Notes under the pieces: model-generated
Told to the model about the DNA's origin: nothing
Databases searched by the model: none
What the model saw: only the letters and a program-made list of their open reading frames with translations
In this document: in pieces, positions 10,502 to 19,969 of the stretch
Numbering within the stretch: the stretch's first letter is position 1
How the letters are laid out: each line of letters begins with the position of its first letter
NCBI GenBank assembly: GCA_030835385.1
Contig: JAURPI010000042.1
Span: 186,001-250,000 of the forward strand
Source: Alphaproteobacteria bacterium
Lineage (GTDB): Bacteria > Pseudomonadota > Alphaproteobacteria > Rhodospirillales > Rhodospirillaceae
Direction: 5' to 3'
Length of the DNA stretch: 64,000 bases
Made by a program: the position numbers and the translations under genes

Positions 10502-11377
10502 TCAGCCTTTCATGGCCTCGAGCATTGTTGAGCCCAGAGCCGCCGGACTTTCAGCGACCAAAAACCCAGCCGATTTCATGGCGTCAATTTTGGAGTCTGC
10601 CGTACCTTGCCCACCGGAGATAATCGCACCAGCATGACCCATGCGCTTGCCTGGCGGGGCCGTAACCCCTGCCACAAACCCACAGATTGGCTTTTTAACT
10701 TTAGACTGAGTGAAGAACTCAGCGGCTTCTTCTTCGGCCGTGCCACCGATCTCACCAATCATGATGATGCCTTCGGTTTCGTCGTCGGCCAAAAACGCCT
10801 CAAGGCAGTCAATGAAGTTGGTGCCATTGATCGGATCACCGCCGATACCGATACATGTGGTTTGACCAAGACCAGCAGCTGTGGTTTGGCCAACCGCTTC
10901 GTAGGTCAGCGTACCAGAACGAGAAACCACACCAATCTTACCCTTCTGGTGAATGTGACCCGGCATGATGCCGATCTTACATTCACCCGGCGTAATGATG
11001 CCGGGGCAGTTGGGGCCAATGAGCCGTGTGCTACTACCATCCAAAGCTCGCTTAACGCGTACCATGTCGAGTACGGGAATACCTTCAGTGATACACACCA
11101 CCATAGGAATCTCTGCGTCGATGGCCTCAAGAATGGCATCTGCTGCAAACGGTGGCGGAACATAAATCACCGAAGCGTTCGCGCCGGTATCTTTGATAGC
11201 GTCTGCAACCGTATCGAACACGGGCAGATCAAGATGCTTGGTGCCACCCTTGCCCGGCGTTACTCCGCCGACCATTTGCGTGCCATAGGCTATGGCTTGC
11301 TCTGAATGAAAGGTTCCTTGACTGCCGGTAAATCCTTGGCACAGCACCTTGGTGTTCTTATCGACGAGAACAGCCAT
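10502..11377 (-). CDS. sucD: Succinyl-CoA synthetase alpha subunit
   Basis: ADP-forming succinyl-CoA synthetase alpha subunit, catalysing substrate-level phosphorylation in the TCA cycle. The 291 residues show the CoA-binding N-terminus ([19 protein letters not shown]), the segment [20 protein letters not shown] (about 123-142), and the phosphohistidine in [11 protein letters not shown] (about residue 247). Length is typical. The start codon overlaps the sucC stop by one base (TAATG), so translation is coupled. In many alphaproteobacteria sucD is followed by sucA; here about 4.7 kb of accessory genes lie between. Confidence 0.98.
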   Translation of the reverse strand: MAVLVDKNTKVLCQGFTGSQGTFHSEQAIAYGTQMVGGVTPGKGGTKHLDLPVFDTVADAIKDTGANASVIYVPPPFAADAILEAIDAEIPMVVCITEGIPVLDMVRVKRALDGSSTRLIGPNCPGIITPGECKIGIMPGHIHQKGKIGVVSRSGTLTYEAVGQTTAAGLGQTTCIGIGGDPINGTNFIDCLEAFLADDETEGIIMIGEIGGTAEEEAAEFFTQSKVKKPICGFVAGVTAPPGKRMGHAGAIISGGQGTADSKIDAMKSAGFLVAESPAALGSTMLEAMKG

Positions 11378-12576
11378 TACGCGGCCTCCTTCACTGCGGC
11401 CACAACTTTCGCGGCGGCGTCACCGAGATCATCGGCTGAAATAATCGGTAGACCAGAGTCGGCCATGATTTTTTTGCCAAGCTCAACGTTGGTACCTTCA
11501 AGTCGCACCACCAGAGGAACTTCGAGGCTGACCTCCTTGGCCGCCTCCACAACGCCCTCGGCGATGACATCGCAGCGCATAATGCCGCCAAAGATGTTGA
11601 CCAAAATGCCCTCGACGTTGGGGTCTGACAGAATGATTTTAAATGCAGTCCTCACGCGCTCTGCGGTCGCACCGCCACCAACATCAAGGAAGTTGGCTGG
11701 CGTCCCGCCGTGGAGCTGAATGATATCCATGGTCGACATTGCTAAGCCAGCGCCGTTGACCATGCAACCAATGGTGCCGTCGAGCTTGATGTAATTGAGG
11801 TCATGCTTGGAGGCTTCTAGCTCCATCGCATCTTCTTCATCTTCATCACGCAGATCATGAATATCGGGTTGCCGATACATGGCGTTGGAATCGAAATTCA
11901 TCTTCGCATCAAGCGGAATAACATCACCGTCTTTGGTTACAACCAATGGGTTGATCTCAAGCAGTGATGCATCGGTGGCGAGGAACGCCTCATACAATGC
12001 CACGAGCAGCTTGGAGCAGGACTTGATTTGCCCCCCCTTAAGTCCAAGGGCAAAGGCAATGTTGCGGCAGTGGAAGCCCTGGATGCCGGTGGCAGGATCA
12101 ATTGATTGGAAAAGAATTTTCTCTGGTGTTTCAGAGGCCACTTCTTCGATGTTCATACCGCCTTCTGTCGACGCCATAATCGTCACGCGGCTGGTTTCGC
12201 GATCAATCAACATCGAAAGATAAAGTTCACGGTCGATGGCACAGCCGGCCTCAACGTAAATACGTTTAACTTCTTTACCGACAGGTCCGGTTTGATGCGT
12301 GACCAATGTCTTGCCAATCATGTCGGCCGCGCTCTCTTTGACTTCGGCCACAGACTTGCAAATGCGGACACCGCCTTTGCCCTTGCTCTCGTCTTCTTTG
12401 AAGGTGCCTTTGCCGCGACCGCCGGCATGGATCTGCGACTTCACAACGAAGACGTCACCACCCATCCCAGATGCGACCTTCTCTGCCTCGGCGGCGGTAT
12501 AAGCAACACCGCCATCTGGCACGGGCACACCGTGCTTCTTTAAGACCTGCTTGGCTTGATACTCATGGATATTCAT
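11377..12576 (-). CDS. sucC: Succinyl-CoA synthetase beta subunit
   Basis: Nucleotide-binding beta subunit of succinyl-CoA synthetase, 399 residues. The N-terminal ATP-grasp fold begins [20 protein letters not shown], with [17 protein letters not shown] around residues 44-60. The C-terminal power-helix region has [17 protein letters not shown] (about 320). The length matches the bacterial ADP/GDP-forming enzyme. It lies 67 bp downstream of mdh and overlaps sucD by one base, so mdh-sucC-sucD is probably one transcript. A small CCGAA/TTCGG hairpin at 12609-12622 lies in the mdh-sucC gap. Confidence 0.98.
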   Translation of the reverse strand: MNIHEYQAKQVLKKHGVPVPDGGVAYTAAEAEKVASGMGGDVFVVKSQIHAGGRGKGTFKEDESKGKGGVRICKSVAEVKESAADMIGKTLVTHQTGPVGKEVKRIYVEAGCAIDRELYLSMLIDRETSRVTIMASTEGGMNIEEVASETPEKILFQSIDPATGIQGFHCRNIAFALGLKGGQIKSCSKLLVALYEAFLATDASLLEINPLVVTKDGDVIPLDAKMNFDSNAMYRQPDIHDLRDEDEEDAMELEASKHDLNYIKLDGTIGCMVNGAGLAMSTMDIIQLHGGTPANFLDVGGGATAERVRTAFKIILSDPNVEGILVNIFGGIMRCDVIAEGVVEAAKEVSLEVPLVVRLEGTNVELGKKIMADSGLPIISADDLGDAAAKVVAAVKEAA

Positions 12577-12643
12577 GGCTTTCCCCTATAGCCGTGACCA
12601 CGGAAAGACCGAAGGTGTTCGGCCTACTCTTGCTTATCGTGTC

Positions 12644-13657
<1,014 letters not shown>

Positions 13658-13833
13658 TTAATTTTTGGAGGTCGCGCCCGATCCGTTAGGAGGCGAAACC
13701 CCGCGCTCGGTTGGTAGCGCGAAACGGCTGATGGAGCAAGGGTGGGCCTGGCCTGGACCCTCGGAAAATGGCTGTTCCCTAGCATTTGGGCTGTCATACT
13801 GGCCCCCTCACGTCCCATTTTAAGGTAGGCCCG

Positions 13834-14859
13834 ATGATTCGTCTGACCCTGCTCTTCGCTGCAATCCCCGCCTTCTTGATGGCGGGCTGCTCTGCGCCCA
13901 ATACCGAGCCAAATCGCCCAGCCCTTCCGCCCTTAGCCGACCTGACCGCCTATCACATTGTCGATCCATCCACTGACACCGCCCTGTCTATTGCCCAAGC
14001 GGCGGCTGCGCTGTCGGATGCCGACGTTGTTTTTCTCGGGGAAACGCACCGCCACCCAGGCAACCATTTGGCGCAAATGGCGCTGTTACGGGCGCTTCAC
14101 GAAAAGCATTCTGATACCGCACTGTCCCTTGAGCAGTTTGAACGGGACGTGCAGACGATCGTCGACCAATACCTTTCGGGAGATATCGGCGAAGCCACAC
14201 TGCGTGAGAAAGGCAGAGCTTGGGACAATTATCCGGTGAGCTATCGTCCTCTGGTGGAATACGCCAAAGAGAATGGCCTCGCCGTCATTGCCTCCGAAGC
14301 ACCGAACATGGTCGTGCGCTGCGTCGGACGTCAGGGCCCTGACTTTCTCGCAACCCTGCCCGCTGATAAACAGCATTGGTCAGCCCTGACCCTCCGCCTT
14401 GAAGACGGGCCCTATAAGGATCGTTTTGTCGAGTTTGCTGTTGGCAATGCGGGACACGGCAAATCGACTGGGGAAGACGATACGGTGAGCGCAGCCGTTC
14501 TGAGAAGTTTTGCGGCGCAAGTCACCCGAGATGAAACGATGGCCCAATCAATCGTCCAGTACATCGATGCCAATCCAGGACATCGCGTTGTGCACCTAAA
14601 TGGATCTTTTCACTCAGCTGGGTTTTTAGGCACGGCCGAGCGGGTGATGTGGGATCGGCCTGACCTTGAGGTTGCCGTTGTCCATCCGATTGAAGTGGCC
14701 GATCCGAACAATCCGGAAATTCCGGAAGACCTGCGCGGCGAAGGCACTCTATTGCTGCTGATACAGCCCGAGCCAAAATCTTATGTATCCGACGACGAAG
14801 AGCGCGACGCCATCATCGCACAGATGAATTTTCGTAAGAGCGTCGACTGCGAATTGTAG
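13834..14859 (+). CDS. ChaN-like haem-binding lipoprotein
   Basis: 341-residue predicted lipoprotein of the ChaN/TIKI-like family. ChaN proteins bind haem and are linked to iron uptake. The signal peptide ends in AFLMAGC, a lipobox with Met instead of Leu at -3. The mature part has the conserved VFLGETHRHPGNH (about 66-78), a central helical region, and HLNGSFHSAGF (about 265), all hallmarks of the fold. Translation could begin 16 codons earlier, but the ATG at 13834 gives a proper signal peptide and has AAGGTAG upstream. It is divergent from mdh and ends 4 bp before the zapE stop. Confidence 0.85.
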   Translation: MIRLTLLFAAIPAFLMAGCSAPNTEPNRPALPPLADLTAYHIVDPSTDTALSIAQAAAALSDADVVFLGETHRHPGNHLAQMALLRALHEKHSDTALSLEQFERDVQTIVDQYLSGDIGEATLREKGRAWDNYPVSYRPLVEYAKENGLAVIASEAPNMVVRCVGRQGPDFLATLPADKQHWSALTLRLEDGPYKDRFVEFAVGNAGHGKSTGEDDTVSAAVLRSFAAQVTRDETMAQSIVQYIDANPGHRVVHLNGSFHSAGFLGTAERVMWDRPDLEVAVVHPIEVADPNNPEIPEDLRGEGTLLLLIQPEPKSYVSDDEERDAIIAQMNFRKSVDCEL

Positions 14860-14863
14860 TGGT

Positions 14864-15985
14864 TTATTCCACGTGGCATTGGCGGATGTAATCTTCGGCT
14901 TGCATCTCCACCAACCGTGAAACGGTCCGTTGGAACTCAAACTTCCAGTCATCGCCATCGTAAATCGTGTCCGGTGGTGTCGCTGCTGAACAAATCAATA
15001 CGGACCGATGTTCATACAAGGCGTCGATCAACGTCACAAACCGACGTGCAACATCGCGCTTCTCCGGACCGAGCGCTGGAATGCGATCGACGATGACCGT
15101 ACAGAATTGCGCGCCAATTTCGAGATAGTCAGACGCGCCCATTGGCTGTTCACACAAATCAGAAAATGAAAAGCGGGCGACCTGGTGAGCGGCAGCCGGC
15201 ACCACAATCTTCCGGCCCTTCACCGTTAGACTATCAGGCTGGGGGTCTGAATTATCTGTCAGGCGGTTCCACGCCGCGTCCAACGCCGCCGTTGCATCGT
15301 CTCCGGACGGCGTGTGGTACACCGCCTCGCCGAGAATACGGCCAAGGCGATAATCTTGTCGGGCTTCAAGTTGTAAAATATCCAAGCGATCTTTGAGCAA
15401 TTCAATAAACGGCAGAAACTTATCCCGCTGCAATCCGTCTTTGTATAAGTCGTTGGGGTGACGGTTCGACGTCGTCACCACAACGACACCGCGTTCGAAC
15501 AATCTGGCAAAAACGCGAGCGACAATCATCGCGTCGGCAATGTCACGCACTTCCATTTCATCGAAGCACAATAGGGTTGAGGCATCTGCAATTCCGTCGG
15601 CAATACCTGGGATGGGATCACCGTCATCGCTACCCGGCAACTGGCGCAGGCGATGCACTTCGTTATGGATATCCCGCATGAACTCGTGGAAGTGAACACG
15701 GGTTGCCCGCGCGGGCATAGAGTCGACCAGTAAATCCATCAGCATAGATTTACCGACACCAACACCACCGTACATATAAAGACCAAAAGGCGGAGGCTCA
15801 GCACCATACACGCCCGTCAAACCAAAGCGATCCATCCAACCCTTGCCGCCGATTTTTAGCTTATAGGATTGGAGCGCATGAAACAGGCTGTTGAGCTTTT
15901 CGGCTGCGAGTTCCTGCGCAGGATCTGGCTTGAGCGTGCCATCATCGACCAACGCCCGATACCGGATAAGAGGACCATCAGTCAT
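14864..15985 (-). CDS. zapE: Cell division protein ZapE (AFG1-like ATPase)
   Basis: 373-residue AAA-type ATPase of the AFG1/ZapE family, which associates with the Z-ring and is related to a mitochondrial quality-control ATPase. Walker A is GGVGVGKSMLMD (about residue 74), Walker B is LLCFDEMEVRDIADAM (about 140), and the sensor segment is VVVTTSNRHPNDLYKDGLQR (about 172). The length is typical of proteobacterial ZapE. It is convergent with the ChaN-like gene, with 4 bp between their stops. Upstream is the terminator of the DHH gene, so it is probably transcribed from a promoter near 15990-16070. Confidence 0.93.
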   Translation of the reverse strand: MTDGPLIRYRALVDDGTLKPDPAQELAAEKLNSLFHALQSYKLKIGGKGWMDRFGLTGVYGAEPPPFGLYMYGGVGVGKSMLMDLLVDSMPARATRVHFHEFMRDIHNEVHRLRQLPGSDDGDPIPGIADGIADASTLLCFDEMEVRDIADAMIVARVFARLFERGVVVVTTSNRHPNDLYKDGLQRDKFLPFIELLKDRLDILQLEARQDYRLGRILGEAVYHTPSGDDATAALDAAWNRLTDNSDPQPDSLTVKGRKIVVPAAAHQVARFSFSDLCEQPMGASDYLEIGAQFCTVIVDRIPALGPEKRDVARRFVTLIDALYEHRSVLICSAATPPDTIYDGDDWKFEFQRTVSRLVEMQAEDYIRQCHVE

Positions 15986-16074
15986 GACAAGAACAGAAGC
16001 GCAATCACAAGAAGCCTTTCAATTCATCCGGCAATACGATCGGAGGGACAAGCCTACAAAAAAAGAACAGAGCG

Positions 16075-16111
16075 CAAAAGAAAAGAGCGGCGCCCTGATT
16101 CAGTGCGCCGC
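16075..16111 (-). terminator. Terminator after the DHH phosphoesterase gene
   Basis: Minus-strand arms GCGGCGC (16111-16105) and GCGCCGC (16093-16087) pair around an 11-nt loop, followed by a T-rich stretch (CTCTTTTCTTTT). It lies about 35 bp after the DHH gene stop and upstream of zapE. Confidence 0.75.
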
Positions 16112-16144
16112 GCTTTCTGAACTTTTAACGTCTGTTTCCGAAGA

Positions 16145-17101
16145 CTATCCGTCGACATTCATCCGTTCGATCAAGCCGCGCAGGAGCGACTCAGATTGGT
16201 CATTCGGGACCTGACAGGTTCCGACAGCATGGTGACCACCGCCGCCGCGGGCGAGCATCAATTCACCAACATTGGTTTTGGAAGAACGATCAAAGATGGA
16301 CTTACCAACAGCAAACACGGTGTTCTGCTTCTTGAGACCCCACATGACATGGATCGAGATATTGGTATCAGGATACATGGCGTAGATCAGAAAGCGGTTG
16401 GCTGCCCAAATGGTTTCTTCATCACGGAGATCAAGAACAACAATGTTCTTGTGTACCGTGGCACAACGCTCGATTTGTTCTTTGGCTTTACTCTCGTGCT
16501 CGACATAGAGATCAGCACGTTCTTGAACGTCTGGAAGGTTGAGAATGTCTTCGATGGGCATTTCAACGCACTTGTCGATGAGTTCCATCATCAATTGATA
16601 GTTGGAGATGGTGAACTCGCGGAAACGACCGAGGCCGGTCCGGGCATCCATCAAGAAGTTCATCAGGTTCCAGCCTTTTGGATTGATAACTTCATCTTTG
16701 TTGAAGTCAGCTGAATCGCCCTTATCCACCGCGACCATTAAGTCTTCTGTGATGCGTGGTGTTGTCTTTTTACCGTCAAACCAGTCATAGACCACGCGCG
16801 CGGCTGATGGCGCCTCGGGTAGAATGATGTGATTGATTTTTTCACCAACACGAACCGTTTCACTTTCGTGGTGGTCAAAAGCAATTTTGACGCCATCCAC
16901 GTAAGGTAGGTTGGTGGTGATATCCTTATTGGTGATCTCGATCACGCCGTCCTGCATATCCTTCGGATGCACAAACTTGATCTCGTCGATCAGGTTCAAC
17001 TCCTTTAGGACGGCGGCACAAACCAGGCCATCGAAATCGCTTTGAGTAACAAGGCGAAACTTTTCGCCCGAATTCAAAAGGTCGTCAGGGCTGTCGGTCA
17101 T
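16145..17101 (-). CDS. DHH-family phosphoesterase
   Basis: 318-residue cytoplasmic phosphoesterase. It has the first motif with Asp residues (VTQSDFDGLVCAA, about 18-30), the name-giving DHH signature in IAFDHHESE (about 73-81), and a C-terminal DHHA1-like glycine-rich motif GGGGHHAVGTC (about 292-302). Relatives are annotated as exopolyphosphatase-related or nanoRNase/c-di-NMP phosphodiesterase-like, so the substrate is likely a phosphodiester or polyphosphate, but I cannot decide between them. It has its own terminator and is divergent from the lipoprotein gene. Confidence 0.88.
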   Translation of the reverse strand: MTDSPDDLLNSGEKFRLVTQSDFDGLVCAAVLKELNLIDEIKFVHPKDMQDGVIEITNKDITTNLPYVDGVKIAFDHHESETVRVGEKINHIILPEAPSAARVVYDWFDGKKTTPRITEDLMVAVDKGDSADFNKDEVINPKGWNLMNFLMDARTGLGRFREFTISNYQLMMELIDKCVEMPIEDILNLPDVQERADLYVEHESKAKEQIERCATVHKNIVVLDLRDEETIWAANRFLIYAMYPDTNISIHVMWGLKKQNTVFAVGKSIFDRSSKTNVGELMLARGGGGHHAVGTCQVPNDQSESLLRGLIERMNVDG

Positions 17102-17247
17102 GGAAAACTCCCCTCGACATATGCGCGTCCTGCGCCAAAGATATCCAGGAATGCTTGGGCGTGAAAACGCCTCTTGCCTGAATGAAACACGGACCTAAGG
17201 TGGATCACAACACGGTGCAACCGAGAATACACTTTTTAGCCGGTAGA

Positions 17248-17589
17248 ATGAGCGATACGGCTCGCTTGGTATCTCAGAAGAACGGCGCTAAGGCCTGGAT
17301 TCTAAGTGGTTTTCTCGTGTTATCCACATTAACCGGATGCGCCTCTGAACCTTTCGTGGATGGTCGTCGAGAGGCTGGCTCCTCTCGGCATATTGGCCGA
17401 TCGGGGCTCAACAGAGTGGCGATTTGCTACAACAGCCGCTCAACCACCCCACAAGCAGTGCTTCAACTGGCCGAATCCGAATGCGCCAAAACCGATCGCG
17501 CCCCTCTTTATGACGGAGAAGACATCCTGTCTTGCTCCCTTGCCAGTCCGACACGCGTGTTTTTTCGATGCGTGGCGCCTTCAAGCTAA
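17248..17589 (+). CDS. Small lipoprotein of unknown function
   Basis: 113-residue predicted lipoprotein. A basic N-terminus is followed by a hydrophobic stretch and a good lipobox (LSTLTGC, Cys about residue 31). The mature part is small and contains four further Cys residues (ICYNS, ESECAK, LSCSL, RCVAP), suggesting two disulfides in the periplasm. I do not recognise a functional family. The frame is open 22 codons further upstream, but the ATG at 17248 places the signal peptide properly. It is followed 23 bp later by the exported DUF1330 gene on the same strand. Confidence 0.7.
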   Translation: MSDTARLVSQKNGAKAWILSGFLVLSTLTGCASEPFVDGRREAGSSRHIGRSGLNRVAICYNSRSTTPQAVLQLAESECAKTDRAPLYDGEDILSCSLASPTRVFFRCVAPSS

Positions 17590-17612
17590 CCCCATAAAAC
17601 CAGGAATTGCAT

Positions 17613-18395
17613 ATGACGCCGCGAACTGAGTTGAAGACAATATTCTTTGCCCCCCTCGGTTTGTGGTTGGGCACTGGTGTTGCGTTAAGCGACACCGCTC
17701 AGCCTCCGGTGGGCCAAGTCTGCAGCAAAGACGGCTATATGCTTGTGATGGGGGGCATTGAAGACCCAACGACCGTTCCCGACCCAGAGCTTGCCAGATC
17801 TTACGGCCCAGCGGTGTGGAATTTGGTCGAAAGCTATAACGCCTTCTACGTGCTGCGCGGCACTCCCGAGACAGTTTACGAAGGTGATTGGCCAGCATGG
17901 AAAGCGGCAGTCATTTCAAAATGGCCGTGCCGCGAGACCGGTTTAGAGTTTTGGAATTCAGACGCCTATCAAAATGACGTCAAACCCCGCCGCAAAGATG
18001 CCGGCGTCTATGAGGTCGGCATGTTCAATCCGGGGCCACAATTTCCGCCGGCAGCACACCAAGACATGGTGCCCCCGTCATGCACCAATCCCCATCTTGT
18101 CATTACCATGTCTAAAGTGACGGACACAGAAGCCTACGGCCGATACACGGCTGCCATTCAGAAAACCAACATCGCACGCCGTGCAGGATTTCAACTGCTG
18201 CTTGGTGGGCAGCCGAAAGAAGTTTTAGAAGGGGACTGGCGGTCTGACTACAACACCATGGTGATGGTTTTCCCTTGCAAAGAGGCGTGGCAGGCTTTTT
18301 ATGCGGGCGAGCCATACGTGTCTGACATTTTGCCACTGCGCAAAGACGCTGGTGACTTCACTATCGCTGGCTTTGAGCCTGAGCGTATTGAATAA
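17613..18395 (+). CDS. Exported protein with two DUF1330 domains
   Basis: 260-residue protein with a Sec-type signal peptide (cleavage near GVALS, about residue 26) followed by two copies of a DUF1330-like dimeric alpha/beta-barrel unit (about 35-135 and 150-250). Both repeats have the signature EGDW (YEGDWPAW and LEGDWRSD). Each is followed by a strand ending in PC(R/K)E, then an aromatic-rich helix (LEFWNSDAYQ and WQAFYAGEPY) and RKDAG. DUF1330 proteins are usually about 95-residue single-domain cytoplasmic proteins, so the tandem, exported form is unusual. The ATG at 17613 has AGGA at a good distance. It is probably cotranscribed with the lipoprotein upstream and the P-loop kinase downstream. 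Confidence 0.8.
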   Translation: MTPRTELKTIFFAPLGLWLGTGVALSDTAQPPVGQVCSKDGYMLVMGGIEDPTTVPDPELARSYGPAVWNLVESYNAFYVLRGTPETVYEGDWPAWKAAVISKWPCRETGLEFWNSDAYQNDVKPRRKDAGVYEVGMFNPGPQFPPAAHQDMVPPSCTNPHLVITMSKVTDTEAYGRYTAAIQKTNIARRAGFQLLLGGQPKEVLEGDWRSDYNTMVMVFPCKEAWQAFYAGEPYVSDILPLRKDAGDFTIAGFEPERIE

Positions 18396-18415
18396 AAACG
18401 AGACGAGCTAAGCCG

Positions 18416-18943
18416 TTGGACCGATACAAACCCGATCATCTTATTCATCTCGTCTGCGGCTCAACTGGCGCGGGCAAGTCGACCTATTCGTTGGACCTAT
18501 GCCAGGCCATCGATGGTGTGCACCTGTCCATCGATGAATGGATGGTGACACTGTTTTGGGATGACAGCCCCGACCCCATTGAATTCGAATGGACCATGGA
18601 GCGCGTCAACCGCTGCGAAACCCAGATTTGGACTGTCGCGGTTCAACTCACCCAATACGGCGTGCCGTCGGTCCTCGACTTAGGACTCACCACTAAAGAT
18701 CACCGCACCAAGTTTGCTGAACTGGCGAAAGAAGCGGAACTGACCGCACAGCTGCATTTCCTTGACCTGCCGCGCGACGACCGCTGGAAGCGGGTGCAAC
18801 AGTGCAACAAGAAAAAGGGCAGCACCTTTCAGCTTGAAGTCGACCGCGAGATGTTCAACTTCGTCGAAGACATGTGGGAGCCACCCGACCATGCGGAGAT
18901 GGCCGCCCTCAACGGCGTCCGGGTGACTCAGCAAGACGGTTAG
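18416..18943 (+). CDS. P-loop kinase-like protein (AAA_33/zeta-toxin fold)
   Basis: 175-residue predicted ATP-dependent kinase. Walker A is CGSTGAGKSTYS (about residues 14-25), followed by DGVHLSIDEWMV (about 33-44, with the acidic residues typical of this fold) and a C-terminal LDLPRDDRWKRVQQCN segment with lid Arg residues (about 116-131). Similar proteins are annotated as ATP-binding or zeta-toxin-like, but no antitoxin gene is adjacent, so I do not call it a toxin. The start appears to be TTG at 18416; no ATG precedes the P-loop. It is 20 bp downstream of the DUF1330 gene. Confidence 0.75.
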   Translation: MDRYKPDHLIHLVCGSTGAGKSTYSLDLCQAIDGVHLSIDEWMVTLFWDDSPDPIEFEWTMERVNRCETQIWTVAVQLTQYGVPSVLDLGLTTKDHRTKFAELAKEAELTAQLHFLDLPRDDRWKRVQQCNKKKGSTFQLEVDREMFNFVEDMWEPPDHAEMAALNGVRVTQQDG

Positions 18944-18974
18944 ACGCCTAAGTCACCCGTTAAAGGTGCCTTAT

Positions 18975-19103
18975 TCAGCCGCGATAGAGATCGTCGGCAC
19001 CGACAGTCGACAATGTTCCGCTGAACCCTTGTTTAAGCATGGCAAGCGTGTCTCTTTCCGACAAGAGACGGTCGGTGCGCCGAACATCTGGGGTGGTGCT
19101 CAT
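18975..19103 (-). pseudogene. Truncated PPOX-like (FMN split-barrel) ORF
   Basis: A 42-codon frame with an excellent ribosome site (AAGGAG, 7 bp before the ATG). The translation (RRTDRLLSERDTLAML, then GFSGTLSTVGADD) resembles the N-terminus of pyridoxamine-5'-phosphate-oxidase-like FMN-binding proteins, which normally continue for 100 or more residues with a PY motif after GADG. Here it ends after DLYRG, and no homologous sequence is visible downstream in any frame. It looks like a 3'-deleted gene whose start signals survive. It begins about 20 bp beyond the sdh terminator and could be translated from read-through. A genuine micropeptide cannot be excluded. Confidence 0.55.
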
Positions 19104-19116
19104 ATCGATCTCCTTA

Positions 19117-19153
19117 CAAAGAAAAAGGCCGCCGGTGGGAACCGACGGCCTTT
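19117..19153 (-). terminator. Terminator of the sdh operon
   Basis: On the minus strand AAAGGCCG-T-CGGT pairs with ACCG-G-CGGCCTTT (arms 19153-19141 and 19136-19124) around GGGA on the opposite strand, followed by TTTTTCTTT. It lies about 25 bp after the sdhB stop codon. Confidence 0.9.
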
Positions 19154-19177
19154 CGAAAACAGAAAAGGTGCGGTTCG

Positions 19178-19960
19178 TTAGCCAAGGCGCTCCACCATCT
19201 TTGTCTTAATGTCTGCAATGGCCTTGGCGGGGTTGAGACCCTTCGGGCAGGCGTTCGTGCAGTTCATGATTGTGTGACAGCGATACAAGCGGAATGGGTC
19301 TTCCAACTGGTCCAGGCGTTCGCCGGTGGCCTCGTCGCGGCTGTCGTTGATCCAACGTGCAGCTTGTAACAACACAGCAGGACCAAGGTAGCGATCGCCG
19401 TTCCACCAATAGCTGGGGCAACTTGTGGTGCAGCAGAAACACAGGATGCATTCCCACAAGCCGTCAAGCTCAGCGCGCTCTTCGGGCGATTGTTTGCGCT
19501 CTCCGTTCGGTGGTGGCGCCGTGTCTGCCTTCATCCACGGTTCGATGGATGTGAGCTGGGCATAGATGTGATTGACGTCGGGCACGAGGTCTTTGACCAC
19601 CGGCAGATGCGGCAGCGGATACACTTTGACGTCTTTCTTGCATTCATCGATGGGCTTTAAGCACGCCAGCGTGTTACGGCCGTCAATGTTCATCGCGCAA
19701 GACCCGCAAATACCTTCGCGGCAGGAACGGCGCAAAGTCAGCGTCGCGTCCATTTCATCTTTAATTTTTAAAAGTGCGTCCAACACCATGGGGCCACAAG
19801 TATCCATGTCGACTTCATAGGTATCCAACTGCGGATTGCCTTCGCTGTCCGGATCGTAACGATAGATCGAGAACGTGCGGGTGTTGGTCGCACCCTCGGA
19901 CTTGGGGTGTGCCGTACCCTTCTTAACCTTGGAATTCTTCGGCAGGGTAAATTCAGCCAT
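19178..19960 (-). CDS. sdhB: Succinate dehydrogenase iron-sulfur subunit
   Basis: Electron-transfer subunit of complex II. The 260 residues have the three cluster motifs in order: the [2Fe-2S] site [15 protein letters not shown] (about 80-94) with a further Cys in NTLACLKP, the [4Fe-4S] site [13 protein letters not shown] (about 172-184), and the [3Fe-4S] and third motif [17 protein letters not shown] (about 225-241). It carries sdhA-derived electrons to the quinone site formed with SdhC and SdhD. It lies 9 bp downstream of sdhA and is the last gene of the operon before the terminator at 19117-19153. Confidence 0.98.
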   Translation of the reverse strand: MAEFTLPKNSKVKKGTAHPKSEGATNTRTFSIYRYDPDSEGNPQLDTYEVDMDTCGPMVLDALLKIKDEMDATLTLRRSCREGICGSCAMNIDGRNTLACLKPIDECKKDVKVYPLPHLPVVKDLVPDVNHIYAQLTSIEPWMKADTAPPPNGERKQSPEERAELDGLWECILCFCCTTSCPSYWWNGDRYLGPAVLLQAARWINDSRDEATGERLDQLEDPFRLYRCHTIMNCTNACPKGLNPAKAIADIKTKMVERLG

Positions 19961-19969
19961 CGTTCTCTC

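Noticed and set aside
10607-11305. Plus-strand frame of 232 codons opposite sucD
   Set aside because: It mirrors conserved sucD codons and has shadow-type composition (His, Asn, Arg-rich); no supporting start signals.
18416-18943. Zeta-type toxin of a toxin-antitoxin pair
   Set aside because: The fold fits a P-loop kinase, but no small antitoxin-like gene lies upstream or downstream, and the neighbours are exported proteins.
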